Assembly (NCBI GenBank): GCA_050743125.1
Contig: JBOGEB010000152.1
Span: 1 to 10,919, forward strand
Direction of reading: 5' to 3'
Source: JBOGEB01 sp050743125
Lineage (GTDB): Bacteria > Actinomycetota > Nitriliruptoria > Euzebyales > Egibacteraceae
Length of the DNA: 10,919 bases
This document shows positions 1-6,876 of this stretch, piece after piece. The translations under genes were made by a program, and so were the position numbers. Positions within the stretch are counted from its first letter, which is position 1. Each line of letters begins with the position of its first letter. The notes beneath the pieces were generated by a model that was not told the origin of the DNA, searched no databases, and worked only from the letters and a program-made list of their open reading frames with translations.

Positions 1-57
1 GTCGGGTTCCGCTCGCGAAGAGCCGTTTAGGTCGCTCCACCCGACGCGACGCGACCC
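1..57. repeat. Hairpin-core repeat, copy 1 (left arm truncated)
   Basis: The right arm GACGCGACGCGACCC is at 43-57. Only the last three bases of the left arm (GTC, 1-3) are inside the window. The region between the arms starts with the conserved block ending at base 34, followed by 8 bases here against 14 in copy 2. The complete palindromic structure can be seen in copy 2 at 10800-10874. Confidence 0.7.
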
Positions 58-97
58 CCTTATCAGGCAATCGCCACATGTTTTTGTTATATCTGAA

Positions 98-129
98 GCG
101 GTTTCGGCGGCCCTTGCCGCCGAAACCGC
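98..129. repeat. Perfect 14-bp hairpin inside the left element
   Basis: GCGGTTTCGGCGGC (98-111) pairs perfectly with GCCGCCGAAACCGC (116-129) around the 4-nt loop CCTT. A T-rich stretch (TTTTTGTTAT, 81-90) lies on its 5' side. For minus-strand transcription this would give an intrinsic-terminator-like stem followed by A/T-rich sequence. It may equally be a subterminal structure of the mobile element. Confidence 0.65.
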
Positions 130-164
130 GCTCCGCTTTCGCTTCGCCCACAGGGCAAGGCCGC

Positions 165-181
165 GGTTCTCAGACACGTTC
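165..181 (-). repeat. Terminal inverted-repeat-like end of the left element
   Basis: Read on the minus strand from 181, this begins GAACGTGTCTGAGAA. The right element begins GAGCGTGTTTGAAAA at 10776 on the plus strand, and 12 of these 15 positions agree. The base triplet just outside is TAA here and TCA at the other end, which would fit TNA target sites such as those of some IS5-family groups. The family link is inference. Confidence 0.5.
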
Positions 182-380
182 TAAGCCTGCGTCGATGACT
201 GGGCGGCGACTGGGCGACCCACGTTTCAAGGACCGGAAGTCAACTGGCTGACCCCCCAGGGGCGGGATGCGGTGGCCGGGTGGCGCCATAGGCTGGACGG
301 ACGCCCACCCGGGGCGTGTTTGCTGTGCGTAAGCGGCAGCGTGCCCCTGAACCCACCGCTCAAGAAGGAGGCTCGCGCGC
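182..380 (+). promoter_or_regulatory. Leader and presumed promoter region of the transketolase gene
   Basis: I see no gene in these 199 bases. They contain an 8-bp inverted repeat, CCGGGTGG (276-283) and CCACCCGG (305-312), with a 21-nt spacer. A TANNNT match (TAGGCT, 289-294) lies inside the spacer and could be a -10 element. No convincing -35 hexamer is placed 16-18 nt before it, so the promoter is a weak call. If used, it would give an untranslated leader of about 80 nt. The end of the mobile element is about 200 bp before the start codon, so the element may contribute to or interrupt upstream control. Confidence 0.3.
362..371 (+). promoter_or_regulatory. Strong ribosome binding site of tkt
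   Basis: AAGAAGGAGG lies 9 nt before the GTG at 381. It fixes that GTG as the start of transketolase and is the best Shine-Dalgarno on the plus strand of the window. Confidence 0.85.
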
Positions 381-2411
381 GTGAACACCGTGCACCAGCT
401 CGCCGTGACCACCATCCGGACGCTCGCGATGGACGCCGTTCAGCACGCGAACTCCGGCCATCCGGGTGCGCCGATGGGACTCGCGCCGCTTGGCTACACG
501 CTGTTCACCCGGCACCTCGCGCACGACCCCGCGCGGCCGGACTGGCCGGACCGGGATCGGTTCGTCCTGAGCGCGGGGCACGCGTCGATGCTCCTCTACG
601 CGCTTCTTCACCTGACGGGCTACGACCTGTCGCTGGACGACATCAAGGCGTTCCGCCAGTTCGACTCGCGGACGCCGGGCCATCCTGAGCAGTTCATGAC
701 CCCTGGCGTGGAGACCACGACCGGTCCGCTGGGACAGGGCATGGGGAACGCGGTGGGGCTCGCGCTCGCCGAGCGGCTCTTGGCTGCCCGCTTCAACCGG
801 CCGGGGCATGAGATCGTCGACCACCGCACCTGGGTGATCGCGAGCGACGGCGACATGATGGAGGGCGTCGCGAGCGAGGCGTCAAGCCTGGCCGGACACC
901 TCGGCCTCGAGAAGCTTGTCGTCTTCTACGACGCCAACTCCATCACCCTCGACGGTCCCGCCGACTGGAGCTTCAGCGAAGATGTGGCCGCCCGCTATGC
1001 GGCGTACGGCTGGCGGGTCATGGAGGTCGCCGACGCGAACGACCTCGACGAGCTGGACGGGGTGATGAAGGAAGCAGCGACGCCGGACGGGCGCCCGACG
1101 CTCGTGCGCGTCCCCTCGACGATCGGCTATGGAGCACCGAACAAGGCGAACACCGCCGCCGCGCACGGCGCGCCGCTCGGTGAGGACGAAGTTGCGGCCG
1201 CGAAGGCGTTCTACGGCTGGGAGTACGCCGAGCCGTTCACGGTGCCCGACGAGGCGCGCCGCGCCGCTGACCAGCGGGAGCGGGGCGGGGACCTCCACGC
1301 CCAGTGGATCCAGCGATTCGAGGCCTACCGCCAGGAGAACCTTGACCTCGCCAGCGAGTTCGAGCGGGTCATGGCCGGACGGCTTCCCGAGGGGTGGGAC
1401 GCGGACCTGCCCAGCTACGAGACCGGCCACAAAGAGGCCACACGGAAAAGCTCCGGAGCGGCGATCAACGCGATCGCCCCGCACCTGCCCGAGCTGCTCG
1501 GCGGCTCCGCGGACCTGTCCTCCTCGAACAACACGACCATTACGGGCTCTCCGGCCATCGAGCGCGGTGACTTCACCGGACGCAACGTCAACTACGGCGT
1601 CCGCGAGCACGCGATGGGCGCGATCATGAACGGCCTCGCCCTGCACGGCGGGATCCGCCCGTTCGGCGGGACGTTCCTCGTGTTCACCGACTACCTGCGG
1701 CCGTCGCTGCGGCTCGCGGCCCTGATGGGCGCGCCGGTTGTGTACGTCATGACGCACGACTCGATCGGGCTCGGCGAGGACGGCCCGACCCATCAGCCGA
1801 TCGAGCACCTCGCGGCGTTGCGGGCGATCCCCAACCTCGTCGTCCTGCGCCCCGCCGACGGGCGCGAGACCGTCGGCGCCTGGGCCGAGGCGGTGCGCCG
1901 CACGACCGGACCGACCCTGCTCGCCCTGTCACGGCAGGACCTCCCCGTGCTCGAGGGCACCGACCCGGCTGCAGTCGGCAAGGGTGCCTACGTCGTGTGG
2001 GAGCCGGCCGAGGCGCCGCGTGTGGTGCTCTGCGCCACCGGCAGCGAGGTTCATGTGGCGGTCGGGGCCGCCGAGCAGCTCGCCGGCGACGGGATCGGTG
2101 CCCGCGTCGTGTCCATGCCGTCCTGGGAGCTGTTCGAGGCGCAAGACGCCAGCTACCGGCGCGAGGTTCTCCCCGCGGGGCTGCCAGCCCTGTCGGTCGA
2201 GGCCGCGACCACCTTCGGCTGGTCACGGTGGGCCCAGGCCCATGTGGGTATCGATCGCTTCGGGGCGTCCGCGCCGGGCGCGGTCAACCTCCGCGAGTTC
2301 GGCTTCACTCCGGACGAGGTGGCCCAAGCAGCCCGCCGTCTCCTCCAGGGAGAAGGCGGGGCACCAAGCCCTGCCAGTGGACGGGACCGCGAGCCTGAGG
2401 AACTGCGATGA
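381..2411 (+). CDS. tkt: Transketolase
   Basis: This thiamine-diphosphate enzyme moves two-carbon ketol units between pentose, hexose, triose and tetrose phosphates in the cytosolic non-oxidative pentose phosphate pathway. The product has 676 residues, close to the usual 660-700. Recognisable elements in order are the N-terminal SGHPGAPMG, SAGHAS with a substrate-site His at 67, GPLGQG (115-120), the ThDP/metal motif SDGDMMEG with D156 and N186 (the first Gly of GDG is Ser, as in other actinobacterial enzymes), the catalytic Glu at 409 in REHAM, and GEDGPTHQ with His471. The last 20 or so residues (after about 655) form a polar, Gly/Pro/Glu-rich tail that looks dispensable. The GTG start is fixed by the Shine-Dalgarno at 362-371. 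The stop overlaps the start of transaldolase by 4 nt, so the two are almost certainly co-transcribed and translationally coupled. Confidence 0.97.
   Translation: MNTVHQLAVTTIRTLAMDAVQHANSGHPGAPMGLAPLGYTLFTRHLAHDPARPDWPDRDRFVLSAGHASMLLYALLHLTGYDLSLDDIKAFRQFDSRTPGHPEQFMTPGVETTTGPLGQGMGNAVGLALAERLLAARFNRPGHEIVDHRTWVIASDGDMMEGVASEASSLAGHLGLEKLVVFYDANSITLDGPADWSFSEDVAARYAAYGWRVMEVADANDLDELDGVMKEAATPDGRPTLVRVPSTIGYGAPNKANTAAAHGAPLGEDEVAAAKAFYGWEYAEPFTVPDEARRAADQRERGGDLHAQWIQRFEAYRQENLDLASEFERVMAGRLPEGWDADLPSYETGHKEATRKSSGAAINAIAPHLPELLGGSADLSSSNNTTITGSPAIERGDFTGRNVNYGVREHAMGAIMNGLALHGGIRPFGGTFLVFTDYLRPSLRLAALMGAPVVYVMTHDSIGLGEDGPTHQPIEHLAALRAIPNLVVLRPADGRETVGAWAEAVRRTTGPTLLALSRQDLPVLEGTDPAAVGKGAYVVWEPAEAPRVVLCATGSEVHVAVGAAEQLAGDGIGARVVSMPSWELFEAQDASYRREVLPAGLPALSVEAATTFGWSRWAQAHVGIDRFGASAPGAVNLREFGFTPDEVAQAARRLLQGEGGAPSPASGRDREPEELR
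2396..2401 (+). promoter_or_regulatory. Ribosome binding site of tal
   Basis: TGAGGA ends 6 nt before the ATG at 2408, inside the last codons of tkt. It supports this start and the 4-nt overlap rather than a downstream one. Confidence 0.6.
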
Positions 2412-3481
2412 CCAGCCCGATCCAGCAGCTCCGTGAGCTCGGCCAGGCGGTCTGGCTCGACTCGATCCGTCGCTCGTACCTGCACGAGGACGGGTGCCTT
2501 CCGCGGCTGATCGCCGCTGGCGAGCTCGACGGCCTCACGAGCAACCCGACGATCTTCAAGCAGGCGATCGCACAGGACCCCGAGTACCGTGAGCAGATCG
2601 CCGAACTCTCCGATGCCGACCCACGCGACGCGCTCTGGGCGGTCATGAAGACCGACGTGCGGGACGCGTGCGACGTGTTCCTGGGGCGGTACCGCGACTC
2701 GAGCGGCGAGCACGGCTACGTGTCGATCGAGCTGGATCCGTCCAAGGCGTTCGACGCAGAGGAGAGCGTCGCCGACGGGCTCGTGCTCGCGGGCGAGCTC
2801 GACCGGCCCAACCTGATGGTGAAGGTGCCAGGCACCGAACCAGGCTTGGAGGCGACCACACGGCTGATCGCCGAGGGCGTGAACGTCAACGTCACGCTCC
2901 TGTTCTCGGTCACCCGCTACGAGGCCGTGATCGACGCGTACCTCGCGGGCCTGCGCCGACGCGCTGAGGCTGGCGGCGACCTCACGCACGTCAGAAGCGT
3001 CGCGTCGTTCTTCGTCAGCCGGGTCGACACGAAGGTCGACCCGCTGCTCGGCAAGGGCCACCCACGGTTGGGCACCGCGGCGATCGCGAACGCCCGGGTC
3101 GCGTACGGATCGTTCGAGCGAGCCTTCGGCGGGCCGGAGTTCGCCGAGCTTGCCGAGCTGGGCGCTCGGGTTCAGCGACCGTTGTGGGCGTCCACGTCGA
3201 CCAAGAACCCCGACTACGCGGATGTGCGCTACGTCGAGGAGCTCGCCGGTCCCGACACCGTGAACACGATGCCGGAGTCGACCCTCGACGCGTTCCGGGA
3301 CCACGGCCGGGTGGAGGACCGCCTCACCGGCGCGGCAGGCGAGGCCCGCGAGCAGCTCCAGCGCCTCGCCGAGGACGGCATCGACCTCGCCCAGGTCACG
3401 AAGGAGCTGGAGGCCGAGGGCGTCGACCAGTTCATCGCGTCGTTCGAAGCGGCGGTGCAGTCGGTCACCGCCCACCGGTAG
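2408..3481 (+). CDS. tal: Transaldolase
   Basis: This enzyme transfers a dihydroxyacetone unit between sedoheptulose 7-phosphate and glyceraldehyde 3-phosphate, working with the adjacent transketolase in the non-oxidative pentose phosphate branch. The 357-residue length fits the long bacterial class found in actinobacteria (about 360-375). The Schiff-base lysine is K139 in LMVKVPGT. Other active-site positions seen are D18 in VWLDSIRR and N46 in LTSNPTIF, followed by VNVTLLFS and the late WASTSTKNP strand of the TIM barrel. The ATG overlaps the tkt stop (ATGA) and has a short Shine-Dalgarno. In many actinobacteria tkt and tal are followed by zwf, opcA and pgl; none of these is here. Confidence 0.96.
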   Translation: MTSPIQQLRELGQAVWLDSIRRSYLHEDGCLPRLIAAGELDGLTSNPTIFKQAIAQDPEYREQIAELSDADPRDALWAVMKTDVRDACDVFLGRYRDSSGEHGYVSIELDPSKAFDAEESVADGLVLAGELDRPNLMVKVPGTEPGLEATTRLIAEGVNVNVTLLFSVTRYEAVIDAYLAGLRRRAEAGGDLTHVRSVASFFVSRVDTKVDPLLGKGHPRLGTAAIANARVAYGSFERAFGGPEFAELAELGARVQRPLWASTSTKNPDYADVRYVEELAGPDTVNTMPESTLDAFRDHGRVEDRLTGAAGEAREQLQRLAEDGIDLAQVTKELEAEGVDQFIASFEAAVQSVTAHR

Positions 3482-3491
3482 GGCTATCCAC

Positions 3492-3514
3492 AGATGGGGA
3501 AGGATCCCCCATCT
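3492..3514 (+). terminator. Possible terminator hairpin after tal
   Basis: AGATGGGG (3492-3499) pairs with CCCCATCT (3507-3514) around a 7-nt loop, 10 nt after the tal stop. The stem is perfect but only 8 bp and no T-tract follows, so it may be a weak or attenuating terminator or a processing structure between tal and the RM module. Confidence 0.4.
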
Positions 3515-3542
3515 CGGGACAATGCTGCGGCATCCTGCTGGC

Positions 3543-3842
3543 ATGGCTACATCACGTCGCTCCCGTACAGAACCCCTCCATCCTGAGAAAGCCGCGCTGA
3601 TTCTTGCCGGTGCGGCCATCGACATCGACGCGGTCGCGAGCCGCACGGTCCGCAAACTTCGGCAGCTCGAGGCCGGTGAGGCCGGCGAGAAGCTCATCGG
3701 CGCGACGCGGCGGGCGGCCATCGCCTTGGAGCAGGCGGCTAACCGGTTGCGCCGCGAGGGACTGCTCGGCCCGCCGGACATGATCGGCGATTCTTCGCCC
3801 AAACCGCCCACACCTAGACTCCGCCGGGATGGGTCAGCGTGA
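3543..3842 (+). CDS. Small helical protein of unknown function, paralog A upstream of the RM enzyme
   Basis: I do not recognise this family. The product has 99 residues from the ATG at 3543; an ATG at 3522 in the same frame would give 106. Neither start has a Shine-Dalgarno, so the start is uncertain. After a basic N-terminus (SRRSR) the sequence is Ala/Leu/Arg/Glu-rich and looks fully helical, with no membrane segment or signal peptide. From about HPEK to LLGP it aligns without gaps to the protein encoded immediately downstream: by eye about 25 of 63 positions are identical, including an AxDxDxV core, LIxAxRRA, and a closing LRR(E/D)G followed by two hydrophobics. A Pro-rich tail follows the shared part. 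The reading frame overlaps the next gene by 14 nt. The paralogy and tight packing argue that it is a real gene. A role linked to the RM enzyme is inference. Confidence 0.7.
   Translation: MATSRRSRTEPLHPEKAALILAGAAIDIDAVASRTVRKLRQLEAGEAGEKLIGATRRAAIALEQAANRLRREGLLGPPDMIGDSSPKPPTPRLRRDGSA
3815..3820 (+). promoter_or_regulatory. Possible -10 element for leaderless transcription of the second small gene
   Basis: TAGACT matches TANNNT and ends 8 nt before the ATG at 3829. A transcript would therefore start at or next to the start codon, which is how leaderless genes look in actinobacteria. The ATG has no Shine-Dalgarno, consistent with this. No good -35 is visible. If active, it would drive paralog B and the RM gene independently of tkt-tal and paralog A. 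Confidence 0.4.
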
Positions 3843-4056
3843 GGAAGAGCAGGCGGCGCAGATCATCGCCGCGTTCGCCGCTGACGTGGACGGGGTCATG
3901 ATCAGGGGCGCGAACGCGATCAAGCGGCTCGAGGCGCTCGACGCCGAGCCGAACCTGATCGTGGCCGCGCGCCGTGCGCTCGACGGCCTGGGCGAGGTCG
4001 GCCGCGCGCTGCGGCGGGACGGTTTCTTCGCTGGGCGGCAGCAGCGCCTGCTGTGA
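3829..4056 (+). CDS. Small helical protein of unknown function, paralog B directly before the RM enzyme
   Basis: The product has 75 residues and is not recognised. It consists almost entirely of the module shared with the preceding gene: an acidic start (REEEQ), then predicted amphipathic helices with AADVDGV, IKRLEAL, LIVAARRAL and RALRRDGFF, and a short basic Gln/Arg tail. No signal peptide, membrane segment, Cys/His metal site or clear helix-turn-helix is visible. It begins 14 nt inside the previous gene, with no Shine-Dalgarno but a possible leaderless -10. Its TGA overlaps the GTG of the RM gene (GTGA, 4053-4056), so the RM enzyme is probably translationally coupled to it. By position it could control RM expression or bind the enzyme, but nothing in the sequence shows which. 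Confidence 0.75.
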   Translation: MGQREEEQAAQIIAAFAADVDGVMIRGANAIKRLEALDAEPNLIVAARRALDGLGEVGRALRRDGFFAGRQQRLL

Positions 4057-6851
4057 CCCTCTCCGGGCAGGAGATCCAGCGCAATCTCACCGGCTTCGCG
4101 AAGCGCTGGGGCTCGTACACCGGCAGTGAGCGCGCCGAGGCGCAGACGTTCCTCAACGAGCTGTTCGCCTGTTACGGGACCACTCGCCGGACGGCCGGCA
4201 TCGAGTTCGAGGAGAACCAGCACCGTCCCGGCGGGAGCCGCGGGTTCCTCGACGCGTGGTGGCCGCCCCACTGCCTGATCGAGATGAAGCGTCCCTCCGA
4301 GGCTTCCCGCCTCGCGGCGCACCGCGAGCAGGTGCTGGAGTACTGGCGCCACTCCGCCGACCCGAGCACGGACCGCCCAGCGGTCGAGTATGTCGTGCTC
4401 TGTGCGTTCAACGCGTTCGAGGTCTGGCAGCCCGGGCGGTTCCCGCTCGACCCGCGCGCGGCCTTCACCCTCGACGAGCTGCCAGATCGTTACGAGGCGC
4501 TGCAGTTCCTCGCCGGTCAGCGTCCGCTTTTCAGCGATACGAGCCGCAAGCTCACGACCGAGGCGGCGAGGTGCATCGTCAGACTGTACGAGAGTCTGAT
4601 CAATCGTGAGGCCAATGACCCCGTGGCGCTCCAGTCGTTCGTTCTCCAGACCGTCTGGTCCCTGTTCGCGTCCAGCCTCGGCATGTTGGCCAGACGCCCG
4701 GTGCAGTGGATCGTGAACAGCCTGCTCCACGACGACAGCGGCATGCGCTCCAGCGCCGCCGAGGTCGGCCATCTCTTCACGCTGCTGGCCGACGACGACC
4801 TGCGCGGTCGCGGGGGCATCTACGCCGAGGCTCCGTACGCGAACGGCGGGCTGTTCGAGAAGGCATCCCGAGTGCACCTCGAGCGGGAGGAGCTGGAACT
4901 CCTCGCCGAGGTCGCCGCCTACGACTGGAGCGAGGTCGAGCCGACAATCTTCGGCTCCCTGCTCGAGGGGTTCCTCCCGCGCGATCGGGCGATCGCGAAC
5001 GGGAGCGCGAGAACTCAGTTCGGCATCCATTACACCCACAAGGTGGACATCGACAAGATCGTCAATCCGACGATCGTCGAGCCGTGGACGGAGCGCATCG
5101 AGGCGGCGCAGACGGTGGAGGGGGCCGTCGCGGCGCTGCGCGATCTGTGCCGGTTCCGGGTGCTCGACCCCGCCTGCGGGTCCGGCAACTTCCTGTTCGT
5201 CGCCTACCTCGAGCTGAGGAGACTCGAGGAGCACGCGCGCCAGCGCATCGCCCAGCTGGCGACGCGCACCGGGGTGAACGCACCCGACCTCTCGACGATG
5301 CCGCAGTACCCGCTGACCAACCTCTACGGCATCGAGTACGACCCGTTCGCAGTCCAGGTCAGCCGGCTGGTCCTGTGGATGGGCCACAAGCTCGCCGCCG
5401 ATTGGCACGGCACAGCCGAGCCACCCCTGCCGTTACCGGACCTCAGCGAGACCGTCGTCAAGGGCGATGCGCTGGAGCTGGACTGGCCAGAGGTGGAGGC
5501 GATCATCGGCAACCCGCCGTTCAACGGCTCACAGCACCTCCGCCAGGCCCTCGGCGACCGCTACGTCGCCGGGCTGCAGAAGACGTTCGACTGCGGGGTC
5601 CGCGACTACTGCACGTACTGGTTCCGCAAGGCTGCCGATCATCTCCGGCCGGGGGGTCGGGCTGGGCTGGTCGGCACGAACTCGGTCGCGCAGGGCCGTG
5701 GCCGCGAGGCCGCCCTGGACTACGTGGTGGAGCGGGAGGGCGTAATCACGGACGCGGTGTCGAGCCAGAAATGGCCAGGCGAGGCCAAGGTGCACGTCTC
5801 GATCGTGAACTGGGTGAACGGGCCACCCACCCAGACGGAGCGTTTCGTCCTCGACGGCGTGGACGTGCCCGGCGGGATCGCCCCCGACCTTGTTCCGGCG
5901 CCGCTGTCGACGATCACCGCCGAACCGTTGGCCGCGAACAAGGACGTCTGCTTTCAGGGGCCGATCCCAGTCGGCGACGGCTTCGTCCTCGACCAGGCCG
6001 AGGCGGCGGCGCTGCTGGGTCGCCGCGAGGCCGACTACGCGCAGGTCGTGCGGCCGTACCTGGTCGGCGACGACCTCACCGAGGACCCTCAGCAGCGTCC
6101 CCGTCGATGGATCATCGACTTCGCGCTCATGCCACTGGAGGAGGCCGCCCGCTTCCCGGCAGCCCTGGCAATCGTCCGCCAGCGCGTCAAGCCAGAGCGA
6201 GACAGAAACAAGCGCCCTGCCCGCCGCACGCGCTGGTGGCTGTTCGGCGAGGTCGCCAGGGGTATGCGCAGTGCGCTCGTGGGCCTTGACCGTTTCCTCG
6301 CCGTGGGCGCGACCGGCAAGCGGACGCTGTTCGCCTGGTGCGAGCCGGCCTGGTGTCCCAGCAATCTCGTCTACGCGGTCGCCCTCGACGACGACTACGC
6401 CTTCGGCGTGCTGTCGTCTGGGCCGCATGCGCGGTGGGCTCACCAGCGTGGCTCCACACTGGAGACACGAGCCCGTTACACCAACACGACCGTCTTCGAC
6501 ACGTTCCCTTGGCCCCAGTCCGAACGCACAAGCCGCGAACGGATCGCGGCGGCGGCCAGGGAGATCGTGGAGGAGCGGGCACGGGCGTGTGACGGCGTGC
6601 GCGGGTTGACCGAGGTCTACAACACCATGGACGACGGGGGGTTCACGGCCCTTGCGTCCGCTCACCGGGAGCTTGACGCGGCGGTCGCTGCCGCCTATGG
6701 CTGGCCGGCCGGGACCGTCGAGGATCCGTACGAGGTGATCCCGCGGTTGATGGCGCTGAACGCCGACATCGCCGCTGGCCGCCGTCCGTACCGACCCTTC
6801 CCCGGACGGGACAGCACGGTGGAGGACCGATCCCGCTTCGATCTGGCCTGA
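4053..6851 (+). CDS. MmeI-like (Type IIL) restriction-modification enzyme, endonuclease and N6-adenine methyltransferase in one chain
   Basis: This 932-residue protein has the MmeI-family layout and length (MmeI is about 920). The N-terminal nuclease domain shows D67-x9-E77-x-K79 (FLDAWW then IEMKRP), the same D-x9-ExK spacing as MmeI, so cleavage looks intact. A helical linker (about 170-320) ends in DWSEVEPTIFGSLLEG and FGIHYTHKVDI. The methyltransferase domain has the SAM motif DPACGSGNF (372-380) and catalytic NPPF (487-490), typical of N6-adenine gamma-class enzymes. A target-recognition region covers about 620-810, and the C-terminal part has RYTNTTVFDTFPWP and a helical end near LTEVYN and AYGWPAG. 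Such enzymes cut about 20 bases from an asymmetric site and protect DNA by methylating one strand; the specificity cannot be read here. The GTG start has no Shine-Dalgarno and overlaps the previous stop, implying coupling. A rare TTA codon occurs at residue 461. Confidence 0.93.
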   Translation: MTLSGQEIQRNLTGFAKRWGSYTGSERAEAQTFLNELFACYGTTRRTAGIEFEENQHRPGGSRGFLDAWWPPHCLIEMKRPSEASRLAAHREQVLEYWRHSADPSTDRPAVEYVVLCAFNAFEVWQPGRFPLDPRAAFTLDELPDRYEALQFLAGQRPLFSDTSRKLTTEAARCIVRLYESLINREANDPVALQSFVLQTVWSLFASSLGMLARRPVQWIVNSLLHDDSGMRSSAAEVGHLFTLLADDDLRGRGGIYAEAPYANGGLFEKASRVHLEREELELLAEVAAYDWSEVEPTIFGSLLEGFLPRDRAIANGSARTQFGIHYTHKVDIDKIVNPTIVEPWTERIEAAQTVEGAVAALRDLCRFRVLDPACGSGNFLFVAYLELRRLEEHARQRIAQLATRTGVNAPDLSTMPQYPLTNLYGIEYDPFAVQVSRLVLWMGHKLAADWHGTAEPPLPLPDLSETVVKGDALELDWPEVEAIIGNPPFNGSQHLRQALGDRYVAGLQKTFDCGVRDYCTYWFRKAADHLRPGGRAGLVGTNSVAQGRGREAALDYVVEREGVITDAVSSQKWPGEAKVHVSIVNWVNGPPTQTERFVLDGVDVPGGIAPDLVPAPLSTITAEPLAANKDVCFQGPIPVGDGFVLDQAEAAALLGRREADYAQVVRPYLVGDDLTEDPQQRPRRWIIDFALMPLEEAARFPAALAIVRQRVKPERDRNKRPARRTRWWLFGEVARGMRSALVGLDRFLAVGATGKRTLFAWCEPAWCPSNLVYAVALDDDYAFGVLSSGPHARWAHQRGSTLETRARYTNTTVFDTFPWPQSERTSRERIAAAAREIVEERARACDGVRGLTEVYNTMDDGGFTALASAHRELDAAVAAAYGWPAGTVEDPYEVIPRLMALNADIAAGRRPYRPFPGRDSTVEDRSRFDLA

Positions 6852-6852
6852 T

Positions 6853-6876
6853 CCGCGGCGCTACCAGCGCTCGCGG
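6853..6876. terminator. Possible bidirectional hairpin between convergent genes
   Basis: CCGCGGCGCT (6853-6862) can pair with AGCGC, a bulged T, and CGCGG (6866-6876) around the loop ACC, a 10-bp stem straddling the stop of the minus-strand nitroreductase and 2 nt from the RM stop. With only 9 nt between the two genes it is the only candidate for stopping transcription both ways. No T-tract is present. Confidence 0.35.

Larger units (their letters stand above)
1..181. mobile_element. Partial MITE-like or IS-derived element, left copy
   Basis: This stretch has no coding frame I can support. It starts mid-element: bases 1-34 are identical to 10812-10845 near the other end of the window. They are followed by the arm GACGCGACGCGACCC (43-57), also present at 10860-10874. 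Bases 60-73 match 10877-10890 at 12 of 14 positions. It then holds a second strong hairpin (98-129) and ends at 165-181 in a sequence that, read on the minus strand, resembles the first bases of the right-hand copy. A left end like the right copy's, two hairpins and an inverted-repeat-like right end within roughly 220 bases fit a non-autonomous element or an internally deleted insertion sequence. The left terminus lies outside the window. No transposase is visible. Family assignment is inference. Confidence 0.6.

Noticed and set aside
1..181. CRISPR or tRNA-like reading of the repeats and stems at the left edge
   Set aside because: Only two copies far apart, no regular spacers, and the stems do not form a cloverleaf with conserved tRNA positions.
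3486..3493. TATCCACA, one base short of a DnaA box, after tal
   Set aside because: A single imperfect match without clustered boxes or an AT-rich region gives no support for a replication origin.
3522..3542. Upstream ATG adding seven residues to the first small protein
   Set aside because: It lacks a Shine-Dalgarno and the added residues have no counterpart in the paralog; kept only as an alternative start.
2153..3811. Long antisense open frame (about 550 codons) across tal and the end of tkt
   Set aside because: It lies opposite clearly identified transaldolase and transketolase sequence; its translation is Arg/Val/Asp-rich without domains, as expected from third-position G/C bias.
3834..5408. 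Long antisense open frame (about 520 codons) opposite the second small gene and the first half of the RM enzyme
   Set aside because: No recognisable motif, and the plus-strand reading has nuclease and methyltransferase motifs. It is a shadow of GC-biased codons.
4706..6289. Plus-strand open frame of about 527 codons in another frame within the RM gene
   Set aside because: Its translation is an Arg/Gly/Pro-rich low-complexity string typical of a frame-shifted GC-rich gene.
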